Source: DASXAQ01 sp036406615 (GTDB taxonomy: Bacteria; Actinomycetota; UBA4738). Taken from it: a DNA stretch of 64,000 nt. Of this stretch, positions 58,122-64,000 are shown piece by piece (position 1 is the first letter of the stretch; each line of letters opens with the position of its first letter). The DNA is taken from positions 1-64,000 of the forward strand of contig DASXAQ010000103.1 in the NCBI GenBank assembly GCA_036406615.1, given 5' to 3'. A model generated the notes under the pieces. That model worked only from the letters and a program-made list of their open reading frames with translations. It did not search any database and had not been told where the DNA came from. The position numbers and the translations under genes are program-made.

Positions 58122-58806
58122 CATCGCCGGCGTGATCCGGCCCATCAAGAGCGGCAAGGAGGCCTCCGTGTACCTGTGCCGCGCGAACGGCTCGACCCGG
58201 GGCCCGGAACTGCTGGCGGCCAAGGTCTACCGGCCGCGGGACCATCGCGCGTTCCGCAACGACGCGGCGTACAAGGCAGGACGCGTCTTCACCGAGGGAC
58301 GGGACCGGCGCGCGGTCCAGCGCCGCTCGTCGTTCGGTCGCGGCCTGGAGGAGGCGCTGTGGATCGACCACGAGTACGAGGTGCTGCGCACGCTCCACGC
58401 CTCGGGAGCCGACGTGCCCGAACCGATCGTCATGCGGGAGCGCGGCATCCTGATGGAGTACGTCGGCGACGAGCGGGATCCGGCCCCGCAGCTGCGCCAG
58501 GTGCGACTGGATCCGGGGGAGGCGGCGGCCGCGTTCGAACGGCTCATCTGGAACGTGGAGCTGGCGCTGTCGCACAACGTGATCCATGCGGACCTGTCGC
58601 CGTTCAACGTGTTGTGGTGGGAGGGCCGCATGACGATCATCGATTTCCCGCAGGCCGTCGACCCGCGGTCGAATCGAAACGCGCAGGGGCTGCTCGCGCG
58701 GGACGTGGAGCACGTGTGCGCCCACTTCCGCAAGGCGGGCGTGCCGGCCGACCCGGAGGCGATCCTGCGCGACCTGTGGGTGCGGTTCCTGTTCGCGGAG
58801 CTGTGA
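58078..58806 (+). CDS. RIO-type atypical protein kinase
   Basis: 242 residues, GTG start after AGGAGGACATC. RIO1-like features: IKSGKEASVYL nucleotide loop (23-33), Lys49 in AAKVYRPRD, the RIO-specific RNDAAYKAGR loop, GILMEYVG hinge, catalytic VIHADLSPFNVL (D172, N177) and metal-binding IIDFPQ (D189). Eukaryotic and archaeal RIO1 act in small-subunit maturation; actinobacterial members are poorly characterised. Confidence 0.92.
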   Translation: MHHDETIEAFLDAGDIAGVIRPIKSGKEASVYLCRANGSTRGPELLAAKVYRPRDHRAFRNDAAYKAGRVFTEGRDRRAVQRRSSFGRGLEEALWIDHEYEVLRTLHASGADVPEPIVMRERGILMEYVGDERDPAPQLRQVRLDPGEAAAAFERLIWNVELALSHNVIHADLSPFNVLWWEGRMTIIDFPQAVDPRSNRNAQGLLARDVEHVCAHFRKAGVPADPEAILRDLWVRFLFAEL

Positions 58807-58861
58807 TCGCGCTCGCCGTTCGGCGCTAGGCCCAAAGACCTATTGCGGCTCCCCCGCCCGA

Positions 58862-58931
58862 GCAGGGACCATCCCTGCGGAGCTAGGATGAGCGGCTTCC
58901 CCGCATGGGGGAAGAGACCCAGGGGAAGCCG
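58862..58931 (+). promoter_or_regulatory. Inverted repeat, -10 and alternative stems upstream of the 518-residue protein
   Basis: GCAGGGA-CCA-TCCCTGC (58862-58878) is a perfect inverted repeat just upstream of TAGGAT (58884-58889). Downstream, CGGCTTCCCC (58893-58902) can pair fully with GGGGAAGCCG (58922-58931), or, through seven of its bases, with GGGGAAG (58908-58914). The two stems exclude each other. Confidence 0.5.
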
Positions 58932-58948
58932 GGGGGGTCGGATTCGTC

Positions 58949-60505
58949 ATGAGCGAACGGCTGCAGGAGGCGGCCGAGCTGGCGCGCTACGAGCGCCGCC
59001 GAAGGCTGCAGCGCGAGATCGCCCGCTTCGTCGACCCGGGCGAGCGGGTGATCGAGGTGACGGCGGGTCGGATCGCCACGCCCGGCAGCGCCCATGACGG
59101 CGCGGCGGTGCGCGTCGCGGTCACCGACCGGCGGCTCCTGGTCCTGCGCAAGATGGCGTTTCGACAGTTCGCCGTCGACGAGTTCGGCTACGCGGACGTG
59201 GCCGTGTCCCTCGGCTTCACCGCCCAGGCCGGCGGGCTGCTCGTCCTGGAGGATCCGGGCAAGCGGGTCGCCGTCGACGGCGTGCCGGAGTTCGACCTGC
59301 AGCCGCTGTACGCCGCGTGCGGGCCGCGCACGGGACCCGACCGCGTCAAGATCTCGCTCGAGGTGGCGCAGCCCGTCGCCGCGCTGTCGCTCGCGCGGGG
59401 CCCCGGCGAACGTCGCGGGGACAGGCCTGGAGACGATCCGGCCGCGGATGCGATCGACGTCTTCGCGAGCGACGACGGAGGTGCCGAAGGCGATCGCGAC
59501 GACGTCGCACCGGACGGGTCCGAGACGTCGCCCGCCGTCTACGACATGGACGGCCTCCCGCCGGATCCTCCCCGGCCGCCACGCCACGTGGTCGCCGACG
59601 CGCAGGCGAGCATCCTGCGATGGCTCGTGGCGCAGACGGGAGCCCGCGCCGCCATGTACCTGGGCGTCTCCTCGACGGGGGAGGAGCGTCTGCTCATCGA
59701 GCCGCGCCGGCTGGACGCCGACACGGTGACCGATTTGCTGCGACAGGCTCGCCACGAGCTGACGCTCGGTGAGCCGCGCGATCGCGACGGTGGACCCGCG
59801 GCGCTTCGGTGGAGCGACGAGGGTGGTGACAACATCCTGCTGCTTGCCGGCGCACGCGCCGAAACGCGCGAGCGTGCGCGCTTCGCACGCTTCGTCATCG
59901 AGTGGCTCGACGTGCCCGTCGCGCCGCCACAGGCCGGCCCGGAAGCGACGGAGCCGACGATCCGGCTCGAGGAAGCCGCGCCGGAGCCCGAGGCCGCAGA
60001 GCCCCCGGAGCCCCCGGGACCCGGCGGCTGGGCCCCGCCCGAGCGGCGTTCCGACCGGCCGGCGATCGCGTCCTCGGCACCAGCCCCTTCCGGACAGCCC
60101 GGCGGCACCGCGGAGCCACGTGCCACCCTGCTGGCCGTCGACGTCGACGAGGAGTCCGGCCGTCCCGCCGCCGAGGTCCGGCTGCGCTGGCGGGGCCGCG
60201 AGCTGACCGGCGTGGGGTTCGGCCACACCACCGTCGTCGGCCGGCACCTGGCCGCCGCGCGAGCCACGCTGGAGGCGCTGGCGCCCGCCGTCGGCCGGGA
60301 GGCGCTGATCGAGCACCTCTATCTGACGTACCCGCCGATGGACGTGGAGCTCGTCGTGGTCGTCGTGGCGATCGCGGGCGAGCGGTTCGTGGGCGCGGCC
60401 GCGGTCGAGCGAGGGGCGGAGGACCTGGGGGCGGCGCGGGCGGTGCTCGACGCGCTCAACCGGCAGCTCGCGACGCTATCGGGAACGGCCACGCTCGAGC
60501 GTTGA
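58949..60505 (+). CDS. Large cytosolic protein of unknown function
   Basis: 518 residues, no membrane segment. N-terminal about 130 residues are a charged helix and a beta-rich part (VRVAVTDRRLLVLRKMAF) like bacterial PH domains. An acidic linker follows, then a middle alpha/beta part (about 205-310: ILRWLVAQTGARAAMYLGVSS), a Pro/Glu-rich linker and a C-terminal part from about 390 (EVRLRWRGRELTGVGFGHTTVVGRHLAAARATLEAL). I do not recognise the whole architecture. The response regulator downstream is co-directional, 160 bases away. Confidence 0.75.
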   Translation: MSERLQEAAELARYERRRRLQREIARFVDPGERVIEVTAGRIATPGSAHDGAAVRVAVTDRRLLVLRKMAFRQFAVDEFGYADVAVSLGFTAQAGGLLVLEDPGKRVAVDGVPEFDLQPLYAACGPRTGPDRVKISLEVAQPVAALSLARGPGERRGDRPGDDPAADAIDVFASDDGGAEGDRDDVAPDGSETSPAVYDMDGLPPDPPRPPRHVVADAQASILRWLVAQTGARAAMYLGVSSTGEERLLIEPRRLDADTVTDLLRQARHELTLGEPRDRDGGPAALRWSDEGGDNILLLAGARAETRERARFARFVIEWLDVPVAPPQAGPEATEPTIRLEEAAPEPEAAEPPEPPGPGGWAPPERRSDRPAIASSAPAPSGQPGGTAEPRATLLAVDVDEESGRPAAEVRLRWRGRELTGVGFGHTTVVGRHLAAARATLEALAPAVGREALIEHLYLTYPPMDVELVVVVVAIAGERFVGAAAVERGAEDLGAARAVLDALNRQLATLSGTATLER

Positions 60506-60665
60506 GGCCGTTCGCGGCCGGTTTCTTCCGATCGGGGTCCCCCGTGCGGGGGAAGGAAAGATCACGCTCGATGCTTGCGCGGCATGGGCCAGGTGCGGGC
60601 GTAGAATGAGCCGACAATCCCCCATCGGGCTACACATCCGTAGCTAATCTGTCGATACCTCAACC
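60506..60665 (+). promoter_or_regulatory. Gap before the response regulator
   Basis: Contains a TCCCCC/GGGGGA hairpin (60538-60553) without a T-tract and a -10-like TAGAAT (60602-60607) about 58 bases before the ATG. No ORF. Confidence 0.4.
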
Positions 60666-61316
60666 ATGTCCATCAAGCTGGTCATCGCCGACGATCACGG
60701 CCTCGTCCGGCAGAGCCTCCGCCAGTACCTCGAAATGGAAGAAGACATCGAGGTCATCGGCGAGGCCTCCAAGGGCAGCGAGGTCATCGACCTGCTCGAG
60801 CATCCGGGCGCCGAAGGCCTGCCCGACGTCGTGTTGCTCGACACCCGCATGCCCGAGACCGACGGGTTGGACGCGGCGCGCAAGATCCGCGCCGGCCACT
60901 CGGAGGTCGGGGTGGTCATGCTCTCCGCCTACGACGATCCGCAGTTCGTCGTGGAGGCGTTGCGCGCGGGGGCGCAGGCGTACGTGCTGAAGAACAAGGA
61001 CGTGCAGTACCTGATCCAGACCGTGCGCCTCGTGGCCGAGGGCCGCATCGTGATCGACCCCGATCTCGCGCCGGCGCTGGCCGAGGGGCTCACGCCCGGC
61101 AAGAGCGGCGTCAAGCGGACCGACACGCTCACGACGCGGGAGATGGAGGTGCTGCAGCTGCTGGCGTTCGGCAACACGAACAAGGACATCGCCGAGCGCC
61201 TGTCCATCTCTCCGGAGACCGTGAAGGCACATCTCGAGCACATCTTCGAGAAGCTGCAGGTCTCCGACCGCGCCGCCGCCGTCGCGAAAGCGTTTCGCCG
61301 GGGCCTGATCGAGTAG
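60666..61316 (+). CDS. NarL/FixJ-family response regulator (orphan)
   Basis: 216 residues. Receiver: acidic pair D9/D10, phospho-acceptor D59 in LLDTRMPETDG, S87, K109. DNA-binding LuxR-type HTH at about 148-212 (LTTREMEVLQLLAFGNTNKDIAERLSISPETVKAHLEHIFEKL). A transcription factor whose histidine kinase is not encoded nearby; its neighbour is the unknown 518-residue protein. Confidence 0.93.
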   Translation: MSIKLVIADDHGLVRQSLRQYLEMEEDIEVIGEASKGSEVIDLLEHPGAEGLPDVVLLDTRMPETDGLDAARKIRAGHSEVGVVMLSAYDDPQFVVEALRAGAQAYVLKNKDVQYLIQTVRLVAEGRIVIDPDLAPALAEGLTPGKSGVKRTDTLTTREMEVLQLLAFGNTNKDIAERLSISPETVKAHLEHIFEKLQVSDRAAAVAKAFRRGLIE

Positions 61317-61359
61317 TCGCCGTCGCCCCTTCCGGCGACGGTGCACGGCGTTCCGCGCG

Positions 61360-61992
61360 TCAGCCGCGTCCGGCGCGTTCCAAGTTCGAACGCCTCCCGC
61401 CCGAGGAGGGTTCGTCGTGGGGCGCGATCCGCATCGCGGCGCCGATCAACGCGAGCGCGGCGCCCGCCATCGGCGCGATCCAGGCGTAGGCCCACACCCG
61501 GGAGAAGGCGGATGGGGGTCGCAGGGCGTGCAGCCCAGCTCCCATGACCACGAGCAGCGCGAGCCCGGCGATGGCGGCCGCCTCGAGCCGTGGATCCCGC
61601 GGCCGCCGGTGCCACGCGATCGTGACCACCAGCCCGGCCAGGGCTGCCGCCGCCGCCAGCAGCGACCAGTGGGGAGTCCACGCCTGAAGGAACCCCGACG
61701 CGTCCCCATACCGGGACCACGGCAGCACCGACACGGCGACCACCAACCCGAACCCGGTGAGCGTCAGCGCCTCGCCGCGCGGGCCGATCGGTGCAGGCGC
61801 GGCGACCGGTTCTGCCACCTCTTCGAGCACGACGGACAGGCATTCGCCGCCGACCAGCGCGCCCCGCACGGGGATCGCGCACGCCAGGCACAGGGGCCGC
61901 CCGCATGCCTCGCAATTGCCCACGGCGGAGGCCGTCGGGTGCACGGCGCAGCGGCCGGGCCTCGGCGCCGCCTCGCCCCGCTGTTCGGACAC
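61360..61992 (-). CDS. Zinc-finger (B-box-like) membrane protein
   Basis: 210 residues. N-terminal Cys/His cluster CAVHPTASAVGNCEACGRPLCLACAIPV resembles a B-box-type zinc finger; then about five hydrophobic helices (LTLTGFGLVVAVSVLPW; LLAAAAALAGLVVTIAW; AIAGLALLVVMGAGLHAL; AYAWIAPMAGAALALIGAAM). Unknown function. GTG 61992 follows reverse-strand TAGGCT by 7 bases, so probably leaderless. Confidence 0.75.
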   Translation of the reverse strand: MSEQRGEAAPRPGRCAVHPTASAVGNCEACGRPLCLACAIPVRGALVGGECLSVVLEEVAEPVAAPAPIGPRGEALTLTGFGLVVAVSVLPWSRYGDASGFLQAWTPHWSLLAAAAALAGLVVTIAWHRRPRDPRLEAAAIAGLALLVVMGAGLHALRPPSAFSRVWAYAWIAPMAGAALALIGAAMRIAPHDEPSSGGRRSNLERAGRG

Positions 61993-62041
61993 GGCGACAA
62001 GCCTACGCGCTCTCGCGCGCTGGCCTCGGGCGCCGGTGAGC

Positions 62042-63343
62042 TCATCGAGTCCCCGGAGCCTCCCGCGACCACGAGGACGGCTCCAGCACGCCGAGCCCGG
62101 CGCGCATCGCCTCCACACCGCCGTCGACGTTGCCGGCGTCCAGCTCGATCTCCCCGAGCTCGCGCCAGCACAGCGCCGCCTCCTGGCGGCCGCCGTGGCG
62201 CTCGAAGACGGCCGCAGCCTCGTGCAGGGTGGGCTTCGCCTCGTCGGTGCGGCCGAGCTCGCGCAGCACCCGGCCCTTCAGCAGCAGCGATCGCGCGCGC
62301 TCCAGCCCGTCCTGGGAGGGCATGTCGATCGCGCGCTCGACGTGGTCCAGCGCCTCCTGGAAGGATCGCTCCAGGTAGGCGAGACGCGCACGCTCCTGTT
62401 CGACGAACGCCAGGTCGTCCTCGCGGCCCATTCGTTCGAGCGTGGCCTGGGCGCGATCCAGGTGCTCTCGCGCCTCGGCCAGGCGGGGCGGGTTCGTCTC
62501 CAGGCACAGGAACGCGTAGGCGTTGTGCAGTCGCGCGACGTTGCGCTGATCGTCCAGCTCCTCCATCAGCACGCGCGCGCGGGTCGCGAGGTCCAGCGCC
62601 TCGTCCCACTTGCCCATCTCGGCGAACAGCTGGCTGGCGTTCCAGTAGGCGCCGGCGCGAACCTCGACCGGAATGGTCTCGTCGGCCTGGGACAGGGCGC
62701 GCCCCGCGGCGCGCTCGGCGCGGTGGATGTCCCCGCGCTCGACGTAGACCGAGACCAGCACGGCGTGGATGGCCACCGCCACCGTGGGGTCGAGCGGCCC
62801 CTGGTCGCGGCGGTTGAGATGGCCCTCGAGAAGCTCCACGGCGTAGGCCAGATCGCCCATCGTTCGGTATGCCGCGCCAAGGCCGACCAGCGCGATGCCG
62901 GCCTCGCGGCTGGGCAGCGACCCGTCCAGGGCCTCCTCGTACGCCTCGATGGCCTCGCGGACGCGGCCCCCCTGCGTCAGGACGTCGCCCAGCAGGGCGT
63001 TCCCCCGCGCGGCCGTGGTCGCCAGCCCGTAGCCCGCCGCCTCCTGGATGGTCTCCCGCGCCGTCCGCTCGGCCGGCTCCAGCCGGCGTTCCCGCAGCGC
63101 GGCGCGCCCCTGCTCGATCCGGTACCCGAGGCGGCGATCCGCCCCCTCGGGGACGCCGGTCGCGAGGTACTCGGGGGAGGTGCCCAGGCGCTCGGCGAAG
63201 TACGCCATGGCCTCGGGTGAGGGAGTCCGGCGGCCCGCCTCGATCTGGGTGACGTAGCTGCCGGTGTACTTGGGCTTGGCCAGGGCGACCTTGGTCAGCC
63301 CTGCCCTGGTCCGGAGCTCCGTGAAACGCGCAGCCAGGTCCAT
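62042..63343 (-). CDS. HTH (XRE) - tetratricopeptide regulator, RRNPP-like
   Basis: 433 residues. Residues about 4-58 are a Cro/C1-type helix-turn-helix (FTELRTRAGLTKVALA, YVTQIEAGRRTPSPEAMAYFAERL). From about residue 75 to the end there are repeated TPR-like helix pairs (e.g. AREAIEAYEEAL-like, GAYWNASQLFAEMGKWDEALDLA, GRVLRELGRTDEAKPTLHEAAAVF). No membrane or enzymatic domain. The layout matches peptide-sensing regulators such as PlcR, NprR, Rgg and PrgX. A short exported-peptide gene lies divergent, 147 bases away. ATG 63343 follows reverse-strand TAAAGT by 7 bases. Confidence 0.88.
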   Translation of the reverse strand: MDLAARFTELRTRAGLTKVALAKPKYTGSYVTQIEAGRRTPSPEAMAYFAERLGTSPEYLATGVPEGADRRLGYRIEQGRAALRERRLEPAERTARETIQEAAGYGLATTAARGNALLGDVLTQGGRVREAIEAYEEALDGSLPSREAGIALVGLGAAYRTMGDLAYAVELLEGHLNRRDQGPLDPTVAVAIHAVLVSVYVERGDIHRAERAAGRALSQADETIPVEVRAGAYWNASQLFAEMGKWDEALDLATRARVLMEELDDQRNVARLHNAYAFLCLETNPPRLAEAREHLDRAQATLERMGREDDLAFVEQERARLAYLERSFQEALDHVERAIDMPSQDGLERARSLLLKGRVLRELGRTDEAKPTLHEAAAVFERHGGRQEAALCWRELGEIELDAGNVDGGVEAMRAGLGVLEPSSWSREAPGTR

Positions 63344-63412
63344 CAGTTTCACTTTAGCCCGGCCAAATACCCATATGCCATCAGGGGAAAGGCCGGATCG
63401 CCCAACCCGAAT

Positions 63413-63442
63413 TTGACGTAGGCCGGTGACGCTCGGTTTAGT
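63413..63442 (+). promoter_or_regulatory. Predicted promoter of the small-peptide gene
   Basis: TTGACG (63413-63418), 18-base spacer, TTTAGT (63437-63442). The region 63344-63490 is clearly more AT-rich than its surroundings. A hairpin CCTTTCGGTC/GACCAAAGG (63454-63475, one-base bulge) lies between this promoter and the Shine-Dalgarno. Confidence 0.55.
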
Positions 63443-63490
63443 ACATGAGTTAGCCTTTCGGTCCTCGACCAAAGGAAAGGAGGGGGATCA

Positions 63491-63589
63491 ATGAAGCGAA
63501 TCGCTCGCATCGCTTCCGTGCTGATCGGGCTCGCCGGCCTGGCTGCCATGGTGCTCGCCGGCAGCGCCGGGTTCCCGCACTGGCCGTAG
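63491..63589 (+). CDS. Putative exported signalling peptide precursor
   Basis: 32 residues with AAAGGAGGGGG ideally placed before the ATG. Basic start (MKRIARIA), a hydrophobic core of about 18 residues with Ala/Gly/Leu/Val, and a short polar end GSAGFPHWP. Possible signal-peptidase sites after VLA or GSA would free a 9- or 6-residue peptide. Divergent from the HTH-TPR regulator. A membrane microprotein or type I toxin is an alternative. Confidence 0.6.
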   Translation: MKRIARIASVLIGLAGLAAMVLAGSAGFPHWP

Positions 63590-63679
63590 GCGAACCCCGC
63601 ACACGGTGCCGGAACGCCCGGCGCGGGCGCTCCTTCCCCAGCCGCGCGCGCCGGGTCGTTCCGGCCATCCCCCCGGCGT

Positions 63680-63708
63680 TTGACACTCGCTCGCCGCCCC
63701 CATAGCTT
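63680..63708 (+). promoter_or_regulatory. purN promoter (leaderless)
   Basis: Consensus TTGACA (63680-63685), exactly 17 bases, TAGCTT (63703-63708), then 9 bases to the GTG at 63718, so transcription should start at or next to the start codon. Confidence 0.8.
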
Positions 63709-63717
63709 TGCCCGGTC

Positions 63718-64000
63718 GTGGAGGACGCTCGCATCGCAGTGCTCGCATCGGGCACCGGAACCAACCTCGAGAAGCTGCTGGACGACGCTCGCGTCGGTCC
63801 GCTGATCGCGCTCGTCGTCTCGGACGTGCCGGGAGCCGGCGCGCTCGAACGGGCTCGCAAGCGCGGCGTGAAGGCCGTCGTGCTGGATCCGGCCGCGTAC
63901 GCGTCGCGCGAGCTGCACGACGCCGCGCTGGAGACGCTGCTCGAGGAGGAGGCCATCGAGTTCGTCCTCAACGCCGGCTACATGCGGATCATCGGCCCGA
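63718..64000 (+). CDS. purN: Phosphoribosylglycinamide formyltransferase, N-terminal part (partial)
   Basis: 94 codons to the window edge. RIAVLASGTGTNLEKLLDD is the nucleotide-binding PurN start; SDVPGAGALERARKRGVKAVVLD follows, and FVLNAGYMRIIGP is the beginning of the catalytic segment. Adds formyl to GAR in purine synthesis. purN after the PerM-like region matches Mycobacterium and Streptomyces order. No Shine-Dalgarno, consistent with the leaderless promoter. Confidence 0.95.
   Translation, partial: MEDARIAVLASGTGTNLEKLLDDARVGPLIALVVSDVPGAGALERARKRGVKAVVLDPAAYASRELHDAALETLLEEEAIEFVLNAGYMRIIGP

Noticed and set aside
60538..60553. Hairpin as terminator of the 518-residue gene
   Set aside because: Only a 6-bp stem and no following T-tract; left as a weak structural note.

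Overview
The window is chromosomal DNA from a very GC-rich bacterium that is almost certainly a member of the Actinomycetota. The main evidence is gene order: (tuf)-S10-spc-alpha ribosomal operons, then rplM-rpsI-glmM-glmS-acpS-nnr-alr-hydrolase-P1 peptidase-UDG-tsaE-tsaB-rimI-tsaD-groS-groL-guaB3-guaA, then pcrA-sucC-sucD-DUF6350(PerM-like)-purN. All three blocks are known from Streptomyces and Mycobacterium. Differences from those genera (no rpsD between rpsK and rpoA, no coaA, no whiB, no canonical guaB, and inserted envelope genes) suggest an early-branching or uncultivated lineage; I cannot name it. GTG and occasional TTG starts are common. I see no tRNA, rRNA, IS element, prophage or CRISPR array.

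Layout. 1-16.3 kb: end of tuf, 27 ribosomal protein genes or partners in near-continuous overlap, plus secY, adk, map, infA, rpoA and truA. 16.4-19.3 kb: an envelope sugar-phosphate transferase, then rplM-rpsI. 19.3-32.4 kb: amino-sugar synthesis (glmM, glmS), acpS, NAD(P)HX repair, alanine racemase, two hydrolases, an Fe-S uracil-DNA glycosylase, the t6A tRNA-modification set (tsaE, tsaB, tsaD with rimI) and an epimerase-like protein. 32.4-42.8 kb: a zinc-ribbon membrane protein, a B12/radical-SAM protein, groS-groL under a perfect CIRCE operator, a metallo-hydrolase, a saccharopine-dehydrogenase-like enzyme, an alkaline-phosphatase-superfamily enzyme overlapping an APS kinase, and guaB3. 42.8-53.2 kb: guaA, a membrane protein, a secreted protein, an MBOAT/SGNH O-acylation pair, the PcrA helicase and a DUF4012 protein. 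53.2-57.7 kb: a degenerate Rieske-like protein, a free cobalamin-binding subunit, sucCD and a PerM-like protein. 57.7-64 kb: a RIO kinase behind a possible attenuator, an unknown 518-residue protein, an orphan response regulator, a zinc-finger membrane protein, an HTH-TPR regulator divergent from a tiny exported-peptide gene, and the start of purN.

The most interesting locus is the last pair (62042-63589). An XRE-type HTH plus tetratricopeptide regulator faces a 32-codon ORF that has a good promoter, a strong Shine-Dalgarno and a signal-peptide-like product ending in GFPHWP. This is the architecture of RRNPP (Rgg/SHP, PlcR/PapR, Rap/Phr) peptide quorum sensing, known mainly from Firmicutes. 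Two other themes recur. Many non-operonic genes have a TAnnnT -10 hexamer only 6-12 nt before the start codon, which implies widespread leaderless transcription. Very short leader ORFs with hairpins precede the RIO kinase and guaB3.
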